NCBI GenBank assembly: GCA_910577115.1
Contig: CAJTMC010000055.1
Span: 1 to 21,344, forward strand
Source: an uncultured Lachnospiraceae bacterium
GTDB lineage: Bacteria > Bacillota > Clostridia > Lachnospirales > Lachnospiraceae
Direction of reading: 5' to 3'
DNA length: 21,344 nt
Part shown: positions 1 to 5,776 of the stretch, piece after piece
Layout: each line of letters begins with the position of its first letter
How positions within the stretch are numbered: the first letter of the stretch is position 1
Notes under the pieces: generated by a model
The model's database searches: none
Seen by the model: the letters and a program-made list of their open reading frames with translations, nothing else
What the model was told of the DNA's origin: nothing
Made by a program: the position numbers and the translations under genes

Positions 1-29
1 GCATTCAGACAGCGGTATAGGAGGAATAT

Positions 30-1166
30 ATGGAGCAGTTAACATTAAGCCTTGACGACTATGCTGAGGTAAAGCACAAAATAAAGGAAAAGCTAAACGA
101 AACGGTCCACAATTTTATCATAATCGGCTATTATCTCAAGCAGGTAAAGAACAGCGGGGCATTCCGCAAAGACGGATACAGAAGCATGGAGGAATTTGCC
201 CGTGCCGAATACGGGCTTTCGGCAGGTACGGCAAGCCGTTTCATGGACATCAACACGGAGTTTTCAAAAAACGGGGACAGCCCTGAGATTAAAGAGGAGT
301 ACAGCGGATTTGCATACAGCAAGCTTCAGGAGATGCTTACGGTAACACCGGAGGACAGGGAGCTGGTAACGGAGCACACAACCGTACAGCAGATACGGGA
401 GATAAAACAGGCGGAAAAAGAGGAAAAGAAGGCTGACAGAGAGAGGGAGCAGAAAAACATGCCCCTGATGCAGATGGCGGCGCCGGACAACCTGCCGGGG
501 GGAGCAGGGGAAGAAACAGGGAATAAGACGGAGCCTTTTGAGGATATAATGACAGCTTTCTGGAAAGAAAACGCAGAACTGTACATTCAGACGGCATCAG
601 GAATGCTGACACCTGAAATCGCGGCAGAGGAAATCTGCCCTTCCGGCAGCAGGACATACAGAAAAGGCACAAACATGCTGTTCTTCTATGATTTTGACAA
701 GGGATTAAAGCTGAGAAGCTATACAGACGGAAAACCTGTTATTACAGCGTACACATATCAGGAGTTTTTGGAAAAAACAGCGGACATGGACCCTGCACCT
801 GCAAAGGAAAAGGATGAACATCAGCCGGAAAAACCGGTTGCGACGTCGCAATATGGACAGGCAGAAAATGCGGCAAACAATGAAGCTGCTGAAGAAACAC
901 AGGCAGAAAAGGACACAGTAATCGACGGGGAATACAGGGAGCTTGAAAGCGGAAGAAAAAAAGACGGTGAAAAGGGTGCGGATGGACAGCGGGCAGGATA
1001 TACGGATGACGAGATTAAACATGCAATAAATTATTTTGACACAGAGCATTCACGCATGGCCGGGCTCGGACAGGACAGCGCGAAAAGAAGAAATTACAAA
1101 ATAGCGCTTGAATGCATATGCAGGTGTTACAAATCCATAGCAGAAGAGATGGATCGGAGAGAATGA
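30..1166 (+). CDS. DUF3102-like phage protein of unknown function
   Basis: 378 aa. Starts at ATG 30 behind GGAGG (20-24). Residues 1-130 are helical and charged. A stretch around residues 58-76 (AEYGLSAGTASRFMDINTE) is followed by FAYSKLQEML at 94-103. This layout resembles DUF3102-type and related proteins of Clostridia phages and conjugative elements, whose N-terminal domain looks like a helix-turn-helix or ParB-like DNA-binding unit; that likeness is from memory, not a search. Residues 125-143 are a highly charged helix. A second globular part lies at about 165-250, then a polar linker (255-320), then a C-terminal helical domain (about 325-378). The gene runs up to the late regulator and its stop TGA lies within an ATGA at 1163-1166, so the two are probably co-transcribed. 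A role in replication or DNA binding is an inference only. Confidence 0.8.
   Translation: MEQLTLSLDDYAEVKHKIKEKLNETVHNFIIIGYYLKQVKNSGAFRKDGYRSMEEFARAEYGLSAGTASRFMDINTEFSKNGDSPEIKEEYSGFAYSKLQEMLTVTPEDRELVTEHTTVQQIREIKQAEKEEKKADREREQKNMPLMQMAAPDNLPGGAGEETGNKTEPFEDIMTAFWKENAELYIQTASGMLTPEIAAEEICPSGSRTYRKGTNMLFFYDFDKGLKLRSYTDGKPVITAYTYQEFLEKTADMDPAPAKEKDEHQPEKPVATSQYGQAENAANNEAAEETQAEKDTVIDGEYRELESGRKKDGEKGADGQRAGYTDDEIKHAINYFDTEHSRMAGLGQDSAKRRNYKIALECICRCYKSIAEEMDRRE
838..851. repeat. Perfect 14-bp palindrome inside the first gene
   Basis: TTGCGACGTCGCAA reads the same on both strands. It lies in the low-complexity linker of the 30-1166 gene and encodes the V-A-T-S-Q stretch at residues 270-274. 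Whether it is a protein-binding site or simply a codon-level coincidence is unknown. Confidence 0.5.
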
Positions 1167-1213
1167 ACCGGACAAATATATTAAATTTTTTGGAGAAGTG
1201 GAGGAAGCCTAGC

Positions 1214-1786
1214 ATGGCGGTATCAAAAGAGGTAAAGGAAACCATAGTAACAACCATTGATGAAGTGTTTCGGAAAATGAATAGCATATCATGGTTGGAG
1301 CGGCAGAAAGCAATGAAGGACGAAGCATTTAAAAATACCGAAAAAATTCTTTACTGTTTCAATATCTTAAAAGAGCATGTTGCGGATGAGGAGGCATATT
1401 TAGGTATGATCGGCAAAAAGAAAAGCGGCAGTGTGGTTAGATATTCAAAAAACAAGGTGGAAAAGCCGGACGAAGATCAATTACTGGAGGATCGCATTGC
1501 ATCATACCGGCGCAGTAAAAATGACGTGGAGCGCATAGAAAAGGCATTGAAAAAGATTGAGGGCAAAAAAGGATATGAGGTTATACAGATGCGGTATTTG
1601 CAGCGCAAGAAGATAACCGAGAACGGAAAGCAGACGGAGGAGGTTTACACGTTTGAGGAAATAGCGGATATTTTGAGCGGGCAGCAGGGCTATAACGACA
1701 ATCTGAACGAAAAGACCGTAAGAAATTATAAAAATACACTTGTGCGCGACATGGCGATTTTTCTATTTGGTTCTGATGCAGTATGA
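1214..1786 (+). CDS. ArpU/sigma-70 region 4-like late transcription regulator
   Basis: 190 aa from ATG 1214, preceded by GGAGG (1200-1204) with 9-nt spacing. An earlier in-frame ATG at 1163 overlaps the upstream stop as ATGA but has a poorer ribosome binding site, so 1214 is preferred. The N-terminal half is helical with repeated charged segments. The C-terminal part contains YEVIQMRYL, then TFEEIADIL, then NEKTVRNYKNTLVRDM, the pattern of sigma-70 region 4 helix-turn-helix proteins of the ArpU/RinA type, which switch on late genes in Firmicutes phages. Its position just before the packaging genes fits that role. The family assignment is from sequence pattern; the activating function is inferred. 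A small possible target region is the promoter/leader at 2797-2893. Confidence 0.75.
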   Translation: MAVSKEVKETIVTTIDEVFRKMNSISWLERQKAMKDEAFKNTEKILYCFNILKEHVADEEAYLGMIGKKKSGSVVRYSKNKVEKPDEDQLLEDRIASYRRSKNDVERIEKALKKIEGKKGYEVIQMRYLQRKKITENGKQTEEVYTFEEIADILSGQQGYNDNLNEKTVRNYKNTLVRDMAIFLFGSDAV

Positions 1787-1805
1787 AACGCATTGGTATT
1801 TTAGA

Positions 1806-1834
1806 TTGATGAACAAAGTGCGGTATGATACAAT
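1806..1834 (+). promoter_or_regulatory. Promoter for the small holin-like toxin
   Basis: TTGATG (1806-1811), 17-nt spacer, TACAAT (1829-1834). A second -10-like TATAAT lies at 1842-1847 without a good -35. Either would give a 5' leader of about 60-70 nt before the toxin ATG at 1912. Confidence 0.55.
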
Positions 1835-1868
1835 AAAATCGTATAATTGAAAAGAAAGCAGGATGCGG

Positions 1869-1902
1869 TTTCCGAGATGCCCTCTAGTCTTACGAAAGAG
1901 GG
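1869..1902 (+). promoter_or_regulatory. Toxin leader: anti-SD hairpin and fold-back arm
   Basis: CCCTCT (1880-1885) is complementary to AGAGGG (1897-1902), which is the core of the toxin's ribosome binding site (GAGGGTGAT, 1898-1906). The 6-bp stem, extendable by two G-T pairs, would hide the binding site. The same arm, TTTCCGA (1869-1875) plus TGCCCTC (1878-1884), is complementary to GAGGGCA (2040-2046) plus TCGGAAA (2048-2054) downstream of the toxin, with a small GA/A internal loop. The two pairings exclude each other, so the leader can act as a switch. The pairings are read from sequence; the switching is inferred. Confidence 0.6.
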
Positions 1903-1911
1903 TGATGCCAT

Positions 1912-1992
1912 ATGAACACAATAGAAGTATTGACTTTATTGTTAGTAATCTTTGCGGCACTGTCTTACATAGACAATCACAAAAAGAAATAG
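1912..1992 (+). CDS. Putative holin-like type I toxin, 26 aa
   Basis: ATG 1912 to TAG 1992. The peptide begins MNTIEVLTLLLVIFAALSYI and ends DNHKKK: one hydrophobic helix (about residues 4-20) with a lysine-rich tail. This matches the 'putative holin-like toxin' (Hol_Tox) pattern common in Firmicutes chromosomes and prophages, whose members share the TIE-LTLLL start and a Y-I-D-(N/K) turn before a basic end. The ribosome binding site GAGGGTGAT ends 5 nt before the ATG but can be hidden by the leader hairpin. Such peptides insert in the inner membrane and depolarise it when overproduced. The surrounding promoter, antisense promoter and shared hairpin strongly support a type I toxin-antitoxin locus. 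It is too short for ordinary gene callers and may be missed in annotation. No experimental homologue is claimed. Confidence 0.8.
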   Translation: MNTIEVLTLLLVIFAALSYIDNHKKK

Positions 1993-2022
1993 CATCCCAC
2001 CGTCCAAAGTAGATGCTATTTC
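1986..2022 (-). terminator. 11-bp hairpin, antisense RNA terminator overlapping toxin stop
   Basis: GAAATAGCATC (1986-1996) pairs perfectly with GATGCTATTTC (2012-2022) around a 15-nt loop. On the minus strand a T run (TTTTTG) follows, making a good intrinsic terminator for the antisense RNA. On the plus strand it is followed only by CTTAAATA. The stem includes the last two lysine-region codons and the stop of the toxin. Confidence 0.65.
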
Positions 2023-2039
2023 CTTAAATACATTTAACT

Positions 2040-2067
2040 GAGGGCAATCGGAAATTCAATTCCGATT
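2040..2067 (+). promoter_or_regulatory. Toxin 3' UTR fold-back arm with competing local hairpin
   Basis: GAGGGCA (2040-2046) and TCGGAAA (2048-2054) pair with the toxin 5' leader (1869-1884). Part of the same segment can instead form a local 8-bp hairpin, AATCGGAA (2046-2053) with TTCCGATT (2060-2067). The whole element lies inside the zone covered by the predicted antisense RNA. Confidence 0.55.
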
Positions 2068-2079
2068 ACTTCTAAGTAG

Positions 2080-2108
2080 ATTATACATGAGAGCTGCTTG
2101 CGTTGCAA
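2080..2108 (-). promoter_or_regulatory. Minus-strand promoter for the antisense RNA
   Basis: Read on the minus strand: TTGCAA (2108-2103), spacer of exactly 17 nt, then a perfect TATAAT (2085-2080). It points at the toxin gene and overlaps the toxin mRNA terminator. Confidence 0.65.
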
Positions 2109-2119
2109 GTGGCTCTTTT
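2090..2119 (+). terminator. Intrinsic terminator of the toxin mRNA
   Basis: AGAGCTGCTTGC (2090-2101) pairs with GCAAGTGGCTCT (2105-2116) as a 12-bp stem with two G-T pairs and a 3-nt loop, followed by TTTT. It would end a toxin transcript of roughly 270-280 nt. Confidence 0.7.
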
Positions 2120-2159
2120 AAAATTGCCAATGTTTTGTCTAAAATAATCAAAAAAATAA

Positions 2160-2188
2160 TTGACAATATACCGAAAAAGGTATATAAT
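2160..2188 (+). promoter_or_regulatory. Perfect consensus promoter with operator-like inverted repeat
   Basis: TTGACA (2160-2165), 17-nt spacer, TATAAT (2183-2188): a full match to the vegetative sigma factor consensus. Inside it lies ATATACC (2166-2172), six bases, GGTATAT (2179-2185), a perfect 7-bp inverted repeat that covers the spacer and overlaps the -10. Such a placement is typical of repressor operators, and the XRE protein encoded at 2551-2775 is the obvious candidate to bind it (inference). So strong a promoter would normally need repression. Confidence 0.8.
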
Positions 2189-2213
2189 TAAAACATGGAA
2201 AGGAGGTAAGAGA

Positions 2214-2324
2214 ATGGCGAAAAAACCAAAAAAGCACAAACTCGAAAAAGTCGCTTTAATAGTAAGCATAATAAGTAGCCTGACCAGCACAATATGCTTA
2301 ATATACGAAACATTTTTCAAGTAA
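2214..2324 (+). CDS. Small basic membrane peptide, 36 aa
   Basis: ATG 2214 to TAA 2324, behind a very strong ribosome binding site, AAAGGAGG (2199-2206), 7 nt from the start. The N-terminus is highly basic (MAKKPKKHKLEK), then a hydrophobic helix at about residues 13-31 (VALIVSIISSLTSTICLIY), then ETFFK. This predicts one membrane helix with the N-terminus in the cytoplasm. It is driven by the perfect promoter at 2160-2188 and closed by a hairpin at 2332-2363, so it forms its own transcription unit. Size and layout resemble small membrane toxins, but I do not recognise a family, and no convincing antisense promoter was found. Alternatives include a superinfection-exclusion or signalling peptide. 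Confidence 0.65.
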   Translation: MAKKPKKHKLEKVALIVSIISSLTSTICLIYETFFK

Positions 2325-2331
2325 GTGCCTT

Positions 2332-2363
2332 TGGCGGTGGAAAATCCACTCCACCGCCATTTT
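2332..2363 (+). terminator. Hairpin terminator after the 36-aa peptide
   Basis: TGGCGGTGG (2332-2340) pairs with CCACCGCCA (2351-2359) over 9 bp, loop of 10 nt, followed by TTTT. A competing inner hairpin GTGGA/TCCAC (2337-2349) is possible. The short T run suggests it may let some transcription through to the two genes downstream, which have no clear promoter of their own. Confidence 0.6.
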
Positions 2364-2386
2364 AAACCATTCTTGATAAAAAGTCT

Positions 2387-2554
2387 ATGAAAAAAAGTAT
2401 TTTTATAACAAATCTGATGACACTGATTATATTGTGTTTCATGGCGGTTAAAAATGGCACCGACATCTTATTGCTGATTGCTATTGTAATAAGTGTGGTT
2501 GCAAACGGTTTAAATATTGCCTGTGTGATAAAGGAGGCAAAAGAGAAAAAATGA
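2387..2554 (+). CDS. Small two-helix membrane protein, 55 aa
   Basis: ATG 2387 to TGA 2554. Two hydrophobic segments are visible, about residues 5-21 (IFITNLMTLIILCFMAV) and 27-48 (from ILLLIAIVISVV through NIACVI), separated by a short polar turn KNGTD, with a charged end KEAKEKK. The stop overlaps the start of the XRE gene as ATGA, so the two are likely translated together, and the pairing suggests a membrane partner for the regulator or a small immunity/toxin protein. The ribosome binding site is weak. Family not recognised. Length and frame are clear; that it is a real gene is supported mainly by the clean overlap and the continuous hydrophobic pattern. Confidence 0.55.
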   Translation: MKKSIFITNLMTLIILCFMAVKNGTDILLLIAIVISVVANGLNIACVIKEAKEKK

Positions 2555-2775
2555 ACTTAGGCGAAAATATCAGAAACGCAAGAAAGGCAGCAGGCATAAC
2601 ACAAAAGCAGCTTGCGGATATGCTTGGTGTATATCAGAAAGATGTGAGCCGCTGGGAGAATAATGAGCTTACACCGAATGCAGTTACCTTTGCAAAAATC
2701 TGTAAATCAATAAATGCATCTGCCGATGAACTGCTTGGACTTAAAGCTGATTTAAATTGTGATAAGACCACTTGA
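2551..2775 (+). CDS. Small XRE-family helix-turn-helix regulator
   Basis: 74 aa. A single Cro/CI-type helix-turn-helix domain fills the protein: the start LGENIRNARKAAGITQKQLA, recognition helix region around VYQKDVSRWENNELTP (28-42), and the closing ASADELLGL (57-65), all hallmark XRE positions. There is no dimerisation or peptidase domain, so it is a minimal repressor. GGAGG at 2533-2537 is 13 nt from the ATG, somewhat far; translation probably depends on the overlapping 55-aa gene. Candidate operators are the inverted repeats at 2166-2185 and 2811-2830, which flank the cassette. It is unlikely to be the main phage repressor because of its position beside the late genes, but that cannot be excluded. 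Confidence 0.85.
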   Translation: MNLGENIRNARKAAGITQKQLADMLGVYQKDVSRWENNELTPNAVTFAKICKSINASADELLGLKADLNCDKTT

Positions 2776-2796
2776 CACACGCCCGATTTCACACCC

Positions 2797-2830
2797 TTCA
2801 CAAGTCTGTTTAACTATGTTATTATAGTTA
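2797..2830 (+). promoter_or_regulatory. Promoter with inverted repeat ahead of the late genes
   Basis: TTCACA (2797-2802), 17-nt spacer, TATTAT (2820-2825): five of six matches at each box. TAACTAT (2811-2817), six bases, ATAGTTA (2824-2830) forms a perfect 7-bp inverted repeat covering the -10, the same 7-6-7 geometry as at 2166-2185 though with a different sequence. A transcript would start near 2832 and meet the terminator at 2852-2893 at once. Confidence 0.5.
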
Positions 2831-2851
2831 CAATTCAAAATTGCGTAAATC

Positions 2852-2893
2852 AAAACGCGGCATTTTCCGTTTGGAGAACAGCCGCGTTTTTTT
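2852..2893 (+). terminator. Strong intrinsic terminator before the packaging genes
   Basis: AAAACGCGGC (2852-2861) pairs with GCCGCGTTTT (2881-2890), with a further 6-bp inner stem TTTTCC/GGAGAA, followed by a T run to 2893. It separates the accessory cassette from the packaging operon. Any transcription of the late genes from upstream must pass it. Confidence 0.8.
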
Positions 2894-2913
2894 GCGTGCA
2901 TGGGGGCGGACGC

Positions 2914-3366
2914 ATGGCATTAATGAAATATTGTAACAGAACCGGATGCAGACGGTTAGTGCCGCAGGGTGTTAAGTACTGTGTGGCGCATACGCTGGGA
3001 AAGACGGAAGAGAACCGTCAGAGGCATAAGGAATATGATGCGCATTGCAGGAACCAAAAGGCAAAAGACTTTTACAACAGCGCGGAATGGAAAACTACGA
3101 GGACGCGGGTACTGGCAAGAGATGCCAACATAGATATTTACCTGTATATCATGGAAGGCAGGATTGTACCCGCTGACACAGTGCATCATATTGTGGAGCT
3201 GTCAGAAGATTACTCCAAGCGCTGCGACATGGATAACCTGATAAGCATATCAGAAGCAACGCACAGCATGATAAGCAAGGCATATAAGGACGAAGCAAAG
3301 AAAAAAGCAATGCAGCAGACACTAAGGGAGTGCATGAGTGAATATAAAAAGAGGCTTGCGGGGTGA
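2914..3366 (+). CDS. HNH endonuclease of the packaging module
   Basis: 150 aa from ATG 2914 (an earlier GTG at 2896 is possible but overlaps the terminator). The N-terminus has a cysteine cluster, C-N-R-T-G-C then Y-C-V-A-H, likely binding zinc. The HNH core is at the C-terminal half: VHHIVELSEDYSKRCDMDNL then ATHSMIS, giving the paired histidines, the central asparagine and the final histidine of the fold. HNH proteins next to TerS/TerL in HK97-like cos phages take part in cutting DNA at the packaging site together with the terminase. Here it is the first gene of that module, directly before a cos-like gap and TerS, which fits. Confidence 0.85.
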   Translation: MALMKYCNRTGCRRLVPQGVKYCVAHTLGKTEENRQRHKEYDAHCRNQKAKDFYNSAEWKTTRTRVLARDANIDIYLYIMEGRIVPADTVHHIVELSEDYSKRCDMDNLISISEATHSMISKAYKDEAKKKAMQQTLRECMSEYKKRLAG

Positions 3367-3373
3367 TATTCTC

Positions 3374-3480
3374 TGTATGGGGGAGGGGGTGCAAAAAAGT
3401 TTTTTTGGACTTCACAAAAGACCGCAGCCCCCCTAAATTCACGCAAAAACTCCCTAAATGAACTTTTTTTGAAGGGAGGG
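3374..3480 (+). other. Cos-like segment and TerS ribosome-site hairpin
   Basis: The 123-nt gap between the HNH gene and TerS holds a G-rich block (GGGGGAGGGGGTGC, 3379-3392), an A6-G-T7 block (3393-3406), and a C-rich block (GCAGCCCCCCT, 3424-3434) that can pair with the G block. The position between HNH and TerS is where cos sites lie in HK97-like phages; assignment as cos is inference. Separately, CTCCCT (3450-3455) pairs with AGGGAG (3473-3478), covering the TerS ribosome binding site. Confidence 0.4.
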
Positions 3481-3489
3481 TTACAGGAC

Positions 3490-3999
3490 ATGGCAAGACC
3501 GAGGGAACCGATCGACCTAATCGCCGCAAAAGGGCGGAAACACTTGACAAACGAAGAATATGAGGAGCGCAGGCAGTCGGAGGTTACGGCATCAAACGAC
3601 AATATAAAACCACCGCTTTTTTTATCAAAAAAAGAGCGCGAAAAGTTCATGGAACTGGCAGAACAGTTAATCGAATTAAAGATTATGTCAAATTTGGATT
3701 GTGACATACTGGCACGATACATAAAGGCAGAAACGGAGTATATCAAGGTTACAAAGCAGTTGCAGAAAATAAAATTTGTGCCGGATAAAAAAAGCATGGT
3801 TACGGAAGAAGCGCAGCTTGCGGAACAATATGCGCAATACAATTATCTTTCCAAAATTCAGAACAGGTTTATGAAAGCCTGCAATGAGAATGCAAGGGAA
3901 CTGGGGCTGACAATTTCAAGCAGATGCAGATTAGTGATACCAAAGGTTAAAGAAGAAAAGCCCGAAAACAAATTCATGAAGCATTCAAAACACGCATAG
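3490..3999 (+). CDS. terS: Terminase small subunit, P27 family
   Basis: 169 aa from ATG 3490, with AAGGGAGGG (3472-3480) 9 nt upstream; an in-frame TTG at 3469 lies before the binding site and is not the start. The start MARPREPIDLIAAKGRKHLT is the typical P27 opening (short proline-rich tail then a lysine-rich segment). It is followed by the helical region with KPPLFLSKKEREKFMELAEQ and the DCDILARYIKAETEYIK helix, and the C-terminal NYLSKIQNRFMKACNENARE and LTISSRCRLVIPK, all P27 features. Small terminases bind phage DNA at the packaging site and load the large subunit. It stops 4 nt before TerL. It stops with TAG, which matters for judging the portal gene. Confidence 0.9.
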   Translation: MARPREPIDLIAAKGRKHLTNEEYEERRQSEVTASNDNIKPPLFLSKKEREKFMELAEQLIELKIMSNLDCDILARYIKAETEYIKVTKQLQKIKFVPDKKSMVTEEAQLAEQYAQYNYLSKIQNRFMKACNENARELGLTISSRCRLVIPKVKEEKPENKFMKHSKHA

Positions 4000-4003
4000 G
4001 CGA

Positions 4004-5776
4004 ATGAGGACATTAAAGACAACAGATCGTGTATCACAGTTTGCGGAAAAGAACCTGAAAAATAAAAAGGAATTTGGAGAAGATGCGCGGCTTGCGTTTA
4101 AGAGGCATTTAAATGATCTGAAAAGGTCGGAAAAGAATGACCCGGCGTTTCCGTATGTTTTCGTACCGGAAAAGGCAGAGGACATAATAGAACTTGCGAA
4201 CAAATTAACGATTGCAGAAGGCGAGGGAGATCAGGAGTTTACCTGTGCCGGTTTTCAGGAATTTATTTTGGGTTCACTTTTTGGCTGGGTACATAAAGAA
4301 ACCGGAAAACGCCGTTTTACTGACAGCTACGTGCAAATTGCGCGGCAGCAGGGCAAAAGCGTTTTAAATGCTATTTTAGGTATCAAGTGCAGTAATTTTG
4401 ACAATTACAATTACGGTCAAATATATTGTACCGCCACAAAATCAGACCAAGCGCGGATTGTCTTAAATGAAATTTCAAAATTCATAAATGCCGATGCAGA
4501 GCTACAGGAATTATTTACCATAAAGGATTACAAAAGCGAGATAATCGGAAAAATCACGAACTCGATTATTCGAGCGTTGGGGCGTGATACGAAGTCAATC
4601 GACGGTTTCAGACCGTATTTGGGCATCGTGGACGAGTATCATGCGCATAAGGATAACCAAATGTATAAGCTGCTGAAAGGCGGCACAAGGAAATTAAAAG
4701 AATCGCTTATTTCGGTTATCACAACGGCGGGTTTCAATCTGAACGCGCCCTGCTATGAGTTATTCAAGTATTGCCGCCGGGTGTTGAGGGGAATTGACAC
4801 AAACGAGCGGCAGTTTATTTATATAGCCCAAATGGACGAGAAAGACAACATTTGGGATCCGAAAAACTGGATAAAGTGTTGCCCACTGACCGGACACGAT
4901 CCGGAACTGGTCTCGCAGATGCAGGAAGACGCAAAGAAAGCGAAATCAATGGGCGGTGACGAACTGCGCGATTTCATGACAAAATCACTAAACATTTGGG
5001 TAACGAACGCCGAAACCGCATTTATTGATTTGGCAGAATGGGAAAAATGCGGCTGCAAAAAGACACTTGAGGATTTTCGGGGCAAAAAGGCAATATGCGG
5101 CTTGGATCTGTCAAGCGGAGGCGACCTTACATCGCTTGTTTTGGAATTTCCCTATGAGGACAAAAAAACAGGGGACAAGAGATATTATATCTATTCTCAT
5201 TCGTTCATACCAAAACGGCGCATGCAGGAACATATGGATCAGGAGGATAATGCGCCATATGTTATTTGGGAGCAGGAAGGATTATTGACGGTGACAACGG
5301 CGGCAGCAGGCATTAAGACTGATTATAAAACGATTTTAGCATACTTGCACATGCTGGTTGACACATATGAGATAGATTTAACAACGATTGCATATGATCC
5401 GCATAATGCGAGCGCGTTTTTACTGGATCTTGAAGACTTCGGCTGTGATTTGGTGGAGATTAAGCAGAGCGCAAGGAGCCTGAACGATGCAACCATAGAT
5501 TTCCAATTAGAGGTAAAAGCACATAACATAGAATATGATGAGAGTAACAAGCTACTGACAAGATCCATGAATGACGCTATTTTGTCACAGCCAAACAGTT
5601 TTGGCGAAATTAAGATAGATAAAATGCTGCAGAAAAACAGGATAGATCCCTGTGATGCTGCCATTTGTGCCCATGTGGTAGGAATGAGCTTAGAGGTCGA
5701 AGAGATTACAACTGATCAGAAGATAGAGGCATATTTAAAAATGTTTGAAAAGGAGGCAGGCACAGGTGACGAATGA
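4004..5776 (+). CDS. terL: Terminase large subunit
   Basis: 590 aa. The ATPase half carries Walker A ARQQGKS (113-119), Walker B YLGIVDE (205-211, acidic pair D210-E211) and the coupling motif SVITTAG (237-243). The nuclease half shows the RNase H-like acidic positions in GLDLSSGGDLTSLV (D368), IAYDPHNA (D465) and RIDPCDAAICAH (D548/D551). This is the full-length motor that translocates DNA into the prohead and cuts it. Length is normal for the HK97-type family. Start ATG 4004 is just after TerS; no strong ribosome binding site is seen, so coupling to TerS is likely. Its 3' end overlaps the portal start (ATGA at 5773-5776), and the portal's AAAGGAGG sits inside it. Confidence 0.95.
   Translation: MRTLKTTDRVSQFAEKNLKNKKEFGEDARLAFKRHLNDLKRSEKNDPAFPYVFVPEKAEDIIELANKLTIAEGEGDQEFTCAGFQEFILGSLFGWVHKETGKRRFTDSYVQIARQQGKSVLNAILGIKCSNFDNYNYGQIYCTATKSDQARIVLNEISKFINADAELQELFTIKDYKSEIIGKITNSIIRALGRDTKSIDGFRPYLGIVDEYHAHKDNQMYKLLKGGTRKLKESLISVITTAGFNLNAPCYELFKYCRRVLRGIDTNERQFIYIAQMDEKDNIWDPKNWIKCCPLTGHDPELVSQMQEDAKKAKSMGGDELRDFMTKSLNIWVTNAETAFIDLAEWEKCGCKKTLEDFRGKKAICGLDLSSGGDLTSLVLEFPYEDKKTGDKRYYIYSHSFIPKRRMQEHMDQEDNAPYVIWEQEGLLTVTTAAAGIKTDYKTILAYLHMLVDTYEIDLTTIAYDPHNASAFLLDLEDFGCDLVEIKQSARSLNDATIDFQLEVKAHNIEYDESNKLLTRSMNDAILSQPNSFGEIKIDKMLQKNRIDPCDAAICAHVVGMSLEVEEITTDQKIEAYLKMFEKEAGTGDE

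Larger units (their letters stand above)
1981..2073 (-). ncRNA. Predicted antisense RNA antitoxin of the holin-like toxin
   Basis: A minus-strand promoter (TTGCAA at 2103-2108, 17-nt spacer, TATAAT read from 2085 to 2080) would start transcription near 2073 and run back towards the toxin gene. The 11-bp hairpin at 1986-2022, read on the minus strand, is followed by TTTTTG and should end the RNA near 1981. The product, about 90 nt, is fully complementary to the toxin mRNA 3' region, including the fold-back arm 2040-2054 and the last toxin codons. It also carries TGCCCTC, which can pair with the toxin's GAGGG in trans. Ends are predicted, not measured. Confidence 0.65.

Noticed and set aside
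1806..2119. A par/fst-type locus with direct repeats shared by toxin and antitoxin RNAs
   Set aside because: The leader and 3' arms are inverted copies, not direct repeats, so the two RNAs do not pair through them in the par manner; overlap in cis with the 3' end is the better description.
2332..2454. A second antisense RNA against the 36-aa peptide
   Set aside because: A minus-strand TATAAT occurs at 2431-2426, but the matching -35 is poor (3 of 6), and the hairpin at 2332-2359 has no T run on the minus strand, so no antitoxin RNA can be argued.
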